A stretch of 64,000 bases of DNA from positions 620,001-684,000 of the forward strand of contig NZ_FZMZ01000004.1 of assembly GCF_900187325.1 (NCBI RefSeq), written 5' to 3'. The notes below the pieces were generated by a model. The model did not search any database, was not told the DNA's origin, and saw nothing but the letters and a program-made list of their open reading frames with translations. Position 1 is the first letter of the stretch. Each line of letters opens with the position of its first letter. The DNA is from Virgibacillus ndiopensis (GTDB lineage Bacteria; Bacillota; Bacilli; Bacillales; Amphibacillaceae). The position numbers and the translations under genes are program-made. Below are positions 7,768 to 15,741 of this stretch, piece by piece.

Positions 7768-9006
7768 ATGGGCAAACCTAAAAGAGATCCCAACTCCATA
7801 GAATTAGCTAACAAGATTATTGAACAGTATCAACCAAAGTCTGTAGAAGATATGCAAGATGCATTAAAGGACATATTTGGACCTATGTTTGAATCGATGT
7901 TAAAAGGTGAAATGAATCATCATTTGGGCTATGAATCCAATGATAAGGGAGAAAAAGAAACAAACAATAGACGGAACGGGTACGGAAAAAAGAAAGTCAA
8001 AACGACTGCTGGCGAAGTGGATATTGCTGTACCTCGTGATCGTGACGGTTCATTTGAACCAGAGCTTATTCCAAAGCGTAAAAGAGATGTTTCTGCCATC
8101 GAGGATAAAGTCATCTCCATGTATGCAAGAGGAATGTCTCAGCGAGATATTTCATCCACGATTGAAGATATCTATGGATTCTCCGTGTCTCATGAAATGA
8201 TATCCGATATTACCGATACAGTGCTTCCTGATTTAGAAGAGTGGCAAAGTCGCCCTTTAAGTAACTGTTATCCATTTGTATTTGTAGATTGCCTTTATAC
8301 GACGATACGTAATGACTACGAAACCAAGAAATACGCTGTTTATACCATGTTAGGCTATACCATGGAAGGAAAGAAAGACATTCTTGGTCTATGGTTAAAT
8401 GAAACGGAAAGTAAACATAAATGGATGCAAATCTTTGATGAAATAAAAGCTCGTGGTGTAGAAGATATTTTCTTTATTTCCATGGATGGAGTAAGTGGAT
8501 TAGAAGATGGAGCTCGTGCCATTTTCCCACAAGTTGTCGTACAACGCTGTATTGTTCATCTCATTAGAAATTCGATTAAGTATGTTCCAAGTAAAGACTA
8601 TAAAGCTTTTACTGCTGCATTAAAAAAGGTTTACGCTGCACCAAGTCTTAAGGCTTGTCATAGTGCATTCGAAAGCTTTCAACAACAATGGTCTGCCTAT
8701 CCAGGAGCTATTGACGTATGGAAACGAAACTTCTCCCATGTGGAACAACTATTTGATTATGGAAGTGCCATACGCAAAATCATGTACACTACCAATGCGG
8801 TAGAAAGCATACATTCTAGCTTTAGAAAAGTGACTAAAAAAGGAGCATTCCCAAATGAGAACGCTCTTCTAAAAGTATTATATTTACGAACGAAAGAACT
8901 TGAAAACAAATGGGAAGGTGGCCATATTCAACAATGGGCAATGGTGATGAACCAGCTATTAATACATGACCATCTTAATAAACGTGTGTTAAAATATTTA
9001 GAATAA
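7768..9006 (+). CDS. IS256 (mutator) family transposase
   Basis: A full-length 412-residue DDE transposase that cuts and moves the surrounding element. Visible blocks are the N-terminal GEMNHHLGY and NRRNGYGKK, the first catalytic Asp region in FVFVDCLY (about 172), the second in ISMDGVSGLEDG (about 240) followed by QRCIVHLIRN, and the C-terminal TTNAVESIHSSFRK with the catalytic Glu near 350. There is no frameshift or stop. AAAGGAG lies at good distance from the ATG. Only gene of the element. Confidence 0.95.
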   Translation: MGKPKRDPNSIELANKIIEQYQPKSVEDMQDALKDIFGPMFESMLKGEMNHHLGYESNDKGEKETNNRRNGYGKKKVKTTAGEVDIAVPRDRDGSFEPELIPKRKRDVSAIEDKVISMYARGMSQRDISSTIEDIYGFSVSHEMISDITDTVLPDLEEWQSRPLSNCYPFVFVDCLYTTIRNDYETKKYAVYTMLGYTMEGKKDILGLWLNETESKHKWMQIFDEIKARGVEDIFFISMDGVSGLEDGARAIFPQVVVQRCIVHLIRNSIKYVPSKDYKAFTAALKKVYAAPSLKACHSAFESFQQQWSAYPGAIDVWKRNFSHVEQLFDYGSAIRKIMYTTNAVESIHSSFRKVTKKGAFPNENALLKVLYLRTKELENKWEGGHIQQWAMVMNQLLIHDHLNKRVLKYLE

Positions 9007-9041
9007 CTTACACACTTTTCTTGACAAGCCCTAATTAAAGC

Positions 9042-9080
9042 AAAAGAGCTTAGGGATACCGAATCTCCCAAGCTCTTTTT
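9042..9080 (-). terminator. Terminator after the PhnB-like gene
   Basis: AAAAGAGCTT pairs with AAGCTCTTTT (10 bp), extended by GGGA/TCCC after a one-base bulge. It has T-runs on both sides and could stop transcription from both directions. Confidence 0.7.
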
Positions 9081-9109
9081 GTACTAATAATACATTTAAA
9101 TATTCAATT

Positions 9110-9541
9110 TCAATTATTTTCAGCTACGTATGTTGAAATTTGCCACGTTACACCAAATTTGTCTGTTACTTGACCATATGATGGACTCCAAAATGTTTCT
9201 TGAAGGGGCATTTCAACCTTTCCCCCTACCTGTAACTTTTCAAATACTTCTTTGGACGTTTCCACATCACTCACCGTAATCGCAACGTTAACTTGTGATC
9301 CAATTGTGTGTGGTTGACCCGGAAATGTATCTGAAAGCATAAGATCTGTATCTCCAATTTTTAGATGTGCATTTAATACACGATCTTTTGCTTCTTCTGG
9401 AATAGGGGACTCTGGATTATCCGGCATATCCCCAAACGTTTGAACGTTTGATACTTTTGCATGTAACGCATCTTCATAGAATTTAATAGCTTCTTGCCCA
9501 TTTCCATTCGTTACAAAATACGGATGAAACTTTAAAATCAT
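9110..9541 (-). CDS. PhnB-like VOC superfamily protein
   Basis: A 143-residue protein of the glyoxalase/VOC fold, PhnB (YjdN) subgroup: HPYFVTNGNGQEAIKFYEDAL at the start, ADL-type strand LMLSDTFPG in the middle, and WGQVTDKFGV-like SYGQVTDKFGVTWQIS at the end. PhnB proteins are structurally known but their reaction is not; many bind no metal. The open frame begins at a GTG at 9550, but AGAGGTG lies just upstream of the ATG at 9541, which I take as start. Monocistronic, directly right of the IS256-like element. Confidence 0.8.
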   Translation of the reverse strand: MILKFHPYFVTNGNGQEAIKFYEDALHAKVSNVQTFGDMPDNPESPIPEEAKDRVLNAHLKIGDTDLMLSDTFPGQPHTIGSQVNVAITVSDVETSKEVFEKLQVGGKVEMPLQETFWSPSYGQVTDKFGVTWQISTYVAENN

Positions 9542-9713
9542 AACATACACCTCTTTCTCGAATTTTTATTCTATAATAATTTCTACCCCCTTCCCAAAAA
9601 TTCCTTTATTCTGGGAGCTATTATGATTAAAAATACATCCTTTACAAAAACTTTATATAAAAGGTCAAACAAATAGCGTATCTGAGCTATATTACAGATA
9701 CGCTATTGGCTTA

Positions 9714-10775
9714 CTAATTTATTTTTTCCTTATCTTTACTATACACATTAATGTTATAAGGATCATCCTTAACATTTTCTTTAACTTCTTCAGACTCTAT
9801 AAAATGACGAACTTTATTTTCAATTTCTTTCCCAAGTTCCCTAGCATTCGAATCAGACGATTCAACCGAAGTTCTTATTGAAATGGTAAGTGGGAATGGA
9901 TAAAATGAATACCCAACTCCCTCAACTTTTAACTCCTTCATACCAATTAGTCCCTCGGAAATAGTAGTTATAACTGGTCTCCACCTTCTATCTGCTTTTT
10001 CTTTCTCTGGATCCGTTTTATATACCTTTATAGTGAACTTATCCATATCCTTTTCTTGTACTATATCTTTTACAATTTGCTTCATTTCATCTTCCCTTGT
10101 TTCAGAAACTGGTATTTCTAATGGGATAAATTTTTCAACATCGTTGATTCTTACATGCGCAGAAAGGATTTCATAATTCTTGTTGTTTAATGCTTTTAAA
10201 ATTTCTTCTTCAAGTTTTTGACTTTGTTGCATATACGCTTCTATCTTCTTCTTTTGTTTTTCGGAAATCTCTTCTCTTACGAATTCTTTTTCTTTAGTTA
10301 CTTCTACATGATAAGCATCCAGCTCTTTATCTTGTAATATCTCTGTTATTTCCTGTTCAACTTTCCCTTTTACTTCATTAAAATATTTATCCGTTCCCCC
10401 AATACGTACCCCAATTTTTTTATCGTGTACTCTTAAATAGCCCCCTACAATATTATAATCTAATGTTCTTAGGTGATCAGTAATCATTCCAACTATAGAA
10501 GGGTAAATATCTTGTTCTTTCTCAAATAAAGCATTTAAAATGGGAACCTTAGCTAAAACATTAGCAACAGTAGGTGAAGCAAATGCCGAACCAATTAGTA
10601 GTCCAATTATAAGTACTGCAACTGAACTAAAATACATCACTTTTTTACCGATACTCATTTTTACTTTTTTATTTCTTATTTCATTTAGAACACGCTTTTT
10701 TATTCTATCGGAAGTTTCTTCTGTAAAGTAGTTGTTATTATAATACTCCTTCATTTTCTTCAACATTTTATCCAT
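9714..10775 (-). CDS. Membrane anti-sigma-type protein (DUF4179/DUF4030-like)
   Basis: A 353-residue single-pass membrane protein. Residues 1-45 are a basic cytoplasmic segment, one transmembrane helix spans about 47-66, then the FASPTVANVLAKVPILNALF stretch typical of DUF4179-type anti-sigma proteins, followed by a long charged extracellular part with three or so similar units (each with a 'Y-I-V/E-I-L...V-R' start and a D-K-F/Y-x-V-x-V end). It begins 6 bp after the ECF sigma gene, with AAGGAGAG inside that gene's end. By position and topology it should hold the sigma factor until an envelope signal arrives. No zinc-binding HxxxCxxC motif is seen, so it is not a ZAS-type anti-sigma. Confidence 0.7.
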   Translation of the reverse strand: MDKMLKKMKEYYNNNYFTEETSDRIKKRVLNEIRNKKVKMSIGKKVMYFSSVAVLIIGLLIGSAFASPTVANVLAKVPILNALFEKEQDIYPSIVGMITDHLRTLDYNIVGGYLRVHDKKIGVRIGGTDKYFNEVKGKVEQEITEILQDKELDAYHVEVTKEKEFVREEISEKQKKKIEAYMQQSQKLEEEILKALNNKNYEILSAHVRINDVEKFIPLEIPVSETREDEMKQIVKDIVQEKDMDKFTIKVYKTDPEKEKADRRWRPVITTISEGLIGMKELKVEGVGYSFYPFPLTISIRTSVESSDSNARELGKEIENKVRHFIESEEVKENVKDDPYNINVYSKDKEKIN

Positions 10776-10781
10776 AAAGAA

Positions 10782-11351
10782 TTACTCTCCTTCCACAAAA
10801 GATAGCTTTTGTTTTAGTCTGTCTCTTCCCCTAGACAACCTAGTTCTTACCGTATTGGAATTAATATTAAGAGCCTTCACAATTTCCTCTAATGTTAGCT
10901 CTTGAAAATAATACAAAACCAAAATTTCTCGATACTTAATTGGTAGGGTGAAAATAGTCTGCAATACTTGTTCTTTTCGATTTTGTTTTAAGAAAATTTC
11001 TTCTGAACTTTCACTTCGTCTAAAATCCTCGAAAAATTGACGAGGGTATATTAGATTCATAAATTTTTTCTTCCTTAAAAAATCCTTTGAGGTGTTAGCT
11101 GTTATACGATAAATCCAAGATGAAATTGATGCTTCCCCTCGATATTTACCTATGTGTCTGTAGCATTTGATAAAAACCTCCTGGGCTACATCTTCAGCCA
11201 GTCCATGATCTTTAACATAAGAATATGCAAGTAAATACACCTTTTGTGAATAATCGTTCATTAGTCCATTAATTAGATTTTCTTTATCAACGTCTGTTTT
11301 ATAGTACTTATCTTTGTTTAATTGAATTGAATTATCGCGATAATCATTCAT
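10782..11351 (-). CDS. ECF-type RNA polymerase sigma factor
   Basis: A 189-residue sigma-70 family factor of the extracytoplasmic-function group. Region 2 is clear (YLLAYSYVKDHGLAEDVAQE through ISSWIYRITANTSKDFLRKK), as is region 4 (YREILVLYYFQELTLEEI and the helix-turn-helix NSNTVRTRLSRGRDRLKQKL). The longest frame starts at a TTG at 11369, but AAGGAGG lies inside it and points to the ATG at 11351. It is co-transcribed with the membrane protein downstream, its likely anti-sigma factor. ECF pairs usually activate their own promoter; the target regulon is not known. Confidence 0.88.
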   Translation of the reverse strand: MNDYRDNSIQLNKDKYYKTDVDKENLINGLMNDYSQKVYLLAYSYVKDHGLAEDVAQEVFIKCYRHIGKYRGEASISSWIYRITANTSKDFLRKKKFMNLIYPRQFFEDFRRSESSEEIFLKQNRKEQVLQTIFTLPIKYREILVLYYFQELTLEEIVKALNINSNTVRTRLSRGRDRLKQKLSFVEGE

Positions 11352-11471
11352 GTAGATCCTCCTTGCCAAGTACTTTTAAGACATGGAAAATAGGTTTTAT
11401 GTTTCACTTTTTTTTAAAATAGTAAGAATTATGTATTTGCTCCCATATTACTATTAACAATACAAAAAAAT

Positions 11472-11505
11472 AAGGCGCAATTCTTTAAGCAATGAATTGC
11501 GCCTT
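11472..11505 (-). terminator. Terminator after the ring-cleaving dioxygenase gene
   Basis: A perfect 12-bp stem (AAGGCGCAATTC with GAATTGCGCCTT); the plus-strand A-run upstream gives a U-tract on the minus-strand transcript. Confidence 0.85.
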
Positions 11506-11516
11506 TGTATCAATCG

Positions 11517-12494
11517 TTATTCCTTAACAAATTCCTTTGTACTTCTCACCGTCTCAATCGGACGGACCATTTTCTCGATTTGCTCACGTTTCGGTTCAAG
11601 AAATGGAGGTAAAGATAAACTTTCCCCAAGTGTTTCATATGGCTCGTCTCCCATAAATCCTGGACCATCTGTCGCAAACTCAAATAAAATTTGTGGTGCA
11701 ACTCTTGTGTATAATGATCCGAAAAAGAAACGATCAACGAAGCCTGAAGTCTGAAATCCAAAGCTCCCCATTCGTTTTTCCCATTCATCTAATACAGAAC
11801 GATCGTCAACACGGAAAGCCGCGTGATGAACTGTACCAAATCCTTGGATTGCTTGAGGAAGAACTGTATTATACTCAACAACGACTTGAGCACCGTTACC
11901 TCCTTCACCCACTTCAAATAAATGAAAAGATCCTTCATTAGCAATTTCGTTAAATAATAACACTTTTTCCATCATATTTTTAAAGTAGTCAAAGTTAGCA
12001 ATACGAACAAAAATTGGTCCTAGTCCAGTAATAGCATATTCTAAAGGAATTGGTCCCTTTTGCCACGGTGTACCTGCAGCAATTCCTTCATTATTTTCAT
12101 CTGAAATTAATTGATAGTTTTGGTCATCAAAATCAACAAAAGAAAGTGTCTTTTTACCAAATTGTTCTTTAATTCCAGTATGCTTAACTTCTAAACGATC
12201 AAAACGTTTAACCCAATAGTCTAATGCTGCATCACTTGGTACACGAAAGGAGGTTTTCGAAATTTCATTTGTACCATGTACGCCCTTTGGTATCCCTGGG
12301 AAATCAAAAAACGTCATATCAGTGCCTGCACTTCCTTTATCATCCGCAAAAAACAAATGATACGTTTGAATGTCGTCTTGATTCACAGTTTTCTTTACTA
12401 ATCGCATTCCTAATACATATGTGAAAAATTCATAGTTCTTCTCTGCACTACTTGTAATGGCGGTAACGTGGTGCATTCCTTTTAGTCCCTTCAT
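11517..12494 (-). CDS. Ring-cleaving dioxygenase, MhqO/MhqA type
   Basis: A 325-residue protein made of two glyoxalase/VOC modules, as in B. subtilis MhqA, MhqE and MhqO, which degrade hydroquinones and quinones. The first module starts GMHHVTAITSSAEKNYEF with the metal-binding His, the second carries GTVHHAAFRVDD near residue 220 and ILFEFATDGPGF near 270, with the matching His and Glu ligands. A perfect palindrome overlapping its promoter resembles an MhqR operator, which supports a role in quinone or electrophile detoxification. Monocistronic; GTAGGAGGAG lies before the ATG. Confidence 0.85.
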   Translation of the reverse strand: MKGLKGMHHVTAITSSAEKNYEFFTYVLGMRLVKKTVNQDDIQTYHLFFADDKGSAGTDMTFFDFPGIPKGVHGTNEISKTSFRVPSDAALDYWVKRFDRLEVKHTGIKEQFGKKTLSFVDFDDQNYQLISDENNEGIAAGTPWQKGPIPLEYAITGLGPIFVRIANFDYFKNMMEKVLLFNEIANEGSFHLFEVGEGGNGAQVVVEYNTVLPQAIQGFGTVHHAAFRVDDRSVLDEWEKRMGSFGFQTSGFVDRFFFGSLYTRVAPQILFEFATDGPGFMGDEPYETLGESLSLPPFLEPKREQIEKMVRPIETVRSTKEFVKE

Positions 12495-12560
12495 TTTATA
12501 CTCCTCCTACATCTTCAAAAGTTTGTACTATCAATAGATCTTTATTTATCCTTAATTAAG

Positions 12561-12608
12561 TTATTTTGAATTCAAAATAAATATACCACAAACTAAATTG
12601 ATCGTCAA
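12561..12608 (-). promoter_or_regulatory. Promoter and MhqR-like operator of the dioxygenase gene
   Basis: On the minus strand TTGACG (12608-12603), a 17-bp spacer and TATATT (12585-12580) form a SigA promoter. Immediately downstream is a perfect 20-bp palindrome, TTATTTTGAATTCAAAATAA (12561-12580), covering the transcription start. The GAATTC centre and spacing resemble the operator known for the MarR-type repressor MhqR. Confidence 0.75.
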
Positions 12609-12678
12609 AAGTTTGAAGTTCTATATAATTCAAATTCATTTTGTTCTATGATATTATATACAAAATAAGGGGGAATTC

Positions 12679-14061
12679 ATGATGAACGAGAAGAGGTTTC
12701 ACATCCAGCTCAACAAACATAACGTTACTGTAGCTGCTCAAGAATTAATTGTATATAAACAATGCAAGATCCTTGTAGCAATAGACGATAATACAAATTA
12801 TTACTATTTATTCTTTTTTAAAAATGAATTCTTAAATGGAGCAAAAGTAAATCATATTAAATTATATTCCTACGTCCATCGTGCATGTAAGAATGGAATT
12901 CATTTTAAAGGTTCACATCCACTTACCCTTCAACTAATCCACAAGCGGAAGCAATTCCATTTGAATCCGGTAAAACAATCCTTAAAAAATATACAAAAAG
13001 GTCTTTCCAAAGTAGAAGCCGCACTAATTTTCACTTTCTTCGACGCCTTTCTGTCAGACGAATCCATTAATGAGATACTTAAAGAAACTTTTTACCACTA
13101 TCAAAGAAATGGTCAAGCCTTTACAGCCTATCAAGTGTTAAAAGTATACATAGACCATGATAATACGAATAATTTTGCAAACGATATGATCAACAGCTTT
13201 CAATTCACTCCCTACGAACATGTCTATAATGATTTGAATAAACTAGTAGAAAAAGATCCTATCCATTTTGAATCCATTTGCTTCGATACCATTTTCAACA
13301 CCGCTTCTTTTAATATGCTTCTTCAATTTTATAAAAAGGAAAATCGCTGGATAGATGAACTAGCCGTAAGAATTAAATTACTTAACCATCACTTTACCCC
13401 CGAAAATTTTACAATTGTTCAACAAATGATTCAGGATTTCTCTGGGAAAGAACAACTCATGGTATTACAGGAATTACATCAATTAAACGATCACCCGATC
13501 ATACAGGAATCTTTCGTTAACTATCTTCTCGAATATGGACCATCGGAGACAATCATAGAATTTATTATGACAACAAATTTCCAGCCTGACGATAAGCACC
13601 TACATACTATTATCGAAGGTTTTGAACAAGCAAATAGCAGACAACTTGCTGCTTTTTTCAATAACTCCAACAATCGACTACTAAAGATTTGCAACAATGA
13701 TTCAAAAGCTCTAAATAGGATGGTCCACCCATTTGTGTCTGCCTTTTTACAAGACCACAGCCTGAAAGACATTATCCATTGGCTGACCCCATTTCGTAAT
13801 GCTGATTTTCACCTTCCAATTGAACAGAAATTAATTAAAATGCAAGGTTTGATAGAGGATCCCGATCATCAATTTGATTTAGGGGAGTTATTCATCTATT
13901 TCAATCAATTTGAAAAATCAATTGATTGCTTTAAATGGGTAATGGAGCTGCATCCTGATGATCCTAAGCCTGTAAACTATCTATCAAAAATATATAGTCA
14001 AATTGGTTATCCTGAGGAAGCCTCAGCTTATAAGCAACTGTTAATTCAAATGCAAAAATAA
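12679..14061 (+). CDS. Orphan 460-residue protein with helical-repeat character
   Basis: I do not recognise this family. The first 95 residues look like a compact beta-rich domain (VTVAAQELIVYKQCKILVAI). The rest is strongly alpha-helical and rich in Phe, Asn, His and Gln. The last 70 residues (FDLGELFIYFNQFEKSIDCF, then HPDDPKPVNYLSKIYSQIGY) have the spacing of two tetratricopeptide repeats, a protein-protein interaction module. No signal peptide, membrane helix or catalytic motif is visible, so a cytoplasmic scaffold or regulator is possible. AAGGGGGAATTC precedes an ATG-ATG start. It is transcribed divergently from the dioxygenase gene. Confidence 0.7.
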   Translation: MMNEKRFHIQLNKHNVTVAAQELIVYKQCKILVAIDDNTNYYYLFFFKNEFLNGAKVNHIKLYSYVHRACKNGIHFKGSHPLTLQLIHKRKQFHLNPVKQSLKNIQKGLSKVEAALIFTFFDAFLSDESINEILKETFYHYQRNGQAFTAYQVLKVYIDHDNTNNFANDMINSFQFTPYEHVYNDLNKLVEKDPIHFESICFDTIFNTASFNMLLQFYKKENRWIDELAVRIKLLNHHFTPENFTIVQQMIQDFSGKEQLMVLQELHQLNDHPIIQESFVNYLLEYGPSETIIEFIMTTNFQPDDKHLHTIIEGFEQANSRQLAAFFNNSNNRLLKICNNDSKALNRMVHPFVSAFLQDHSLKDIIHWLTPFRNADFHLPIEQKLIKMQGLIEDPDHQFDLGELFIYFNQFEKSIDCFKWVMELHPDDPKPVNYLSKIYSQIGYPEEASAYKQLLIQMQK

Positions 14062-14112
14062 CGAAATGAAAGACAAATTCCATTTTATAAAACTTTTACT
14101 AGCCTTATATTT

Positions 14113-14156
14113 AACAAGCCCTACCACAGGATTCATGTCTGTTGGTAGGGCTTGTT
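14113..14156. terminator. Hairpin between convergent genes
   Basis: A perfect 14-bp stem (AACAAGCCCTACCA with TGGTAGGGCTTGTT) lies between the orphan protein gene and the endonuclease gene. The U-tracts are poor on both strands, so termination is inferred mainly from position. Confidence 0.65.
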
Positions 14157-14163
14157 CACTTTA

Positions 14164-15075
14164 TTAACTTAATCTACTGTCAAAACCAAGACTCTTTTCA
14201 GGAAAATCAATAAAAGGATTGCGGTTCCCCTGAATTTCAAAAATAGCTTGATTACGATGCTTTTCGTAAATATCCGGTGGGAATTTTTGATGCCATTCAT
14301 ATAAAAGTTCTTTATTTAATTGCTTCTTATATGTTTTTTCAATTTCACCAGGAAACCTCAACAAAAAATACAACATAGCCCTGGCAACAGTACCTTTACC
14401 ATATTCGGGTTCAAACTTTTCCTCTTCCGCTTTCCCACATGCGTCTTCAACTCGATTGGTATTAAATTGTTCTGGATTATAATCAGTAAAGTCATGGAAA
14501 GGATAGTTACTTCTAATTGAATTACAGACGGGTTCACATGTAAATAAATGATGAAGATCGCCACGCATTGGTTCCTGTTCATTAAACCAAGATTGTGGAA
14601 CAGCATGCTCACAGTTATATTTAAAATTTCTTTCGACTTGCATTAGTTTTGTTTTATCCTCATCTATTATCTTAGCAACCTCATCTCTCCGTTTTAATGA
14701 GGTTGCATAATCCTCTTTTATCACTTCTTCCGCATCCCGTTTTATCCCGGAATAAATACTTTTTAGATTTCCATCTGGGCGTAAATCAACCCAAGGATAA
14801 ACATACTCACTTGGATCGTATTTTACTTTATTCGTATGCGTCTCTTTTAGAAGTTGTGTTAGGGATTGGATTATTTCATCATTCGAGTTTTCAAAATCAA
14901 TGTTCTGGTAGTATTGCTCGATTGTTTGTTTATCTTTTTTCTCATCGTAATACACTTTTTCGTCTTTCTTCATTTTTTCTTTTGTCTCTGTGAGCAAAGA
15001 TAGGATAGTACTGAGACGCTGTTTGTCTGTTGTCTTTCGAAGAAGCTTTTCCCTTTGATGGTGGATCAAAGTCAT
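14164..15075 (-). CDS. Endonuclease I family nuclease without signal peptide
   Basis: A 303-residue His-Me finger nuclease. The catalytic region has NCEHAVPQSWF (about 178-188), RGDLHHLFTCEPVCNSIRSN, where His and Asn bind the metal and phosphate, and the closing HRNQAIFEIQGNRNPFIDFP. Relatives such as E. coli EndA and B. subtilis Bsn are secreted; here the N-terminus is highly charged (HHQREKLLRKTTDKQR) with no signal peptide and is followed by a Lys/Glu-rich helical segment to about residue 100. It is therefore probably cytoplasmic, raising the question of what protects the genome or what its target is. Confidence 0.82.
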   Translation of the reverse strand: MTLIHHQREKLLRKTTDKQRLSTILSLLTETKEKMKKDEKVYYDEKKDKQTIEQYYQNIDFENSNDEIIQSLTQLLKETHTNKVKYDPSEYVYPWVDLRPDGNLKSIYSGIKRDAEEVIKEDYATSLKRRDEVAKIIDEDKTKLMQVERNFKYNCEHAVPQSWFNEQEPMRGDLHHLFTCEPVCNSIRSNYPFHDFTDYNPEQFNTNRVEDACGKAEEEKFEPEYGKGTVARAMLYFLLRFPGEIEKTYKKQLNKELLYEWHQKFPPDIYEKHRNQAIFEIQGNRNPFIDFPEKSLGFDSRLS

Positions 15076-15322
15076 TTTTAATTCCTCCTCTGATTTGAGC
15101 TATCTCACTATTTCCCCTTGATACTTTCTAAATACTTATTTCTATTTTTTTTACGGATATCCTTCTATATTTGAAAAGTCAGCTCGATAAAGTGAAACTT
15201 CATTCAGTGATGGTTTTACTGCCCGTTAATGCGGGATAAATTTTAATTGTAAGATTTTCTTTCAATAATTTAATATTATTAAAAAAACTATGTTAGATTT
15301 CCTTACAAGTTTACTGACATCC
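15076..15322. other. Divergent intergenic region with a recurring motif
   Basis: No gene is seen. Bases 15184-15245 contain AAAGTGAAACTTCATTCAGT, followed by CCCGTTAATGCGGG, a short 4-bp hairpin. A related stretch, AAAGTAAAACTTCATTTAGT, occurs at 16975-16994, so the motif is probably a short dispersed repeat. Confidence 0.4.
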
Positions 15323-15342
15323 AGTTTAAAGTGCTTTAAACT
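15323..15342. promoter_or_regulatory. Palindromic operator candidate upstream of lrgA-like gene
   Basis: AGTTTAAAG and CTTTAAACT form perfect 9-bp arms around a TG centre, 40 bp before the lrgA-like start. The size and symmetry suit a dimeric helix-turn-helix regulator; which one is unknown. No LytR/CidR-type gene is adjacent. Confidence 0.5.
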
Positions 15343-15381
15343 AAAATTAACAAAAAATTAGAACAGAATGGAGGCCAAGAA

Positions 15382-15741
15382 ATGAAATTTATATGGTTCC
15401 CACAACTTTTGATCATTTTTGGGTTCCTAATACTCGGTTATAGTACTGCTACTATCTTTCATCTCCCTTTACCAGGTAGTGTAGTTGGCATGTTATTACT
15501 ATTTGTATCCCTAATAACCGGAATAATGAAGTTAGAATGGATCGAAAAAGTTTCTTCCTTTCAGTTAAAACACCTTACATTATTGTTTATTCCGCCAATC
15601 GCTGGTCTCTTTATATCTTCAGGTTTTATAGAAATCCTAAAGTGGAATATCTTGATTATATTAATCATAAGCAGCATTTTCTGTTTATTAGGTACAGCGT
15701 TCGCTGTTGAATGGTTTGAAAAAAGGAGAGATATGAAATGA
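15382..15741 (+). CDS. CidA/LrgA family holin-like membrane protein
   Basis: A 119-residue protein with four hydrophobic helices and the family motif PLPGSVVGMLLLF near residue 29, followed by LTLLFIPPIAGLF near 70. CidA/LrgA proteins are holin-like and in staphylococci affect murein hydrolase release; in B. subtilis the related PftA/LrgAB system transports pyruvate. The last bases overlap the next gene by four (ATGA), so the two are translated together. A GGAGGCC site precedes the ATG. Whether it acts in lysis control or pyruvate transport cannot be decided here. Confidence 0.85.
   Translation: MKFIWFPQLLIIFGFLILGYSTATIFHLPLPGSVVGMLLLFVSLITGIMKLEWIEKVSSFQLKHLTLLFIPPIAGLFISSGFIEILKWNILIILIISSIFCLLGTAFAVEWFEKRRDMK

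Larger units (their letters stand above)
7663..9031 (+). mobile_element. Intact IS256-family insertion sequence
   Basis: The 1369-bp element is bounded by imperfect terminal inverted repeats of about 28 bp (GGGAGTGTAATATTAACTGT at the left; the right end reads TTACACAC...TTGACAAGCCC). It is flanked by identical 8-bp direct repeats TAATTAAA at 7655-7662 and 9032-9039, the target duplication size expected for IS256. Together with an uninterrupted transposase this suggests a recent, potentially active insertion next to the tandem array. Confidence 0.93.
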
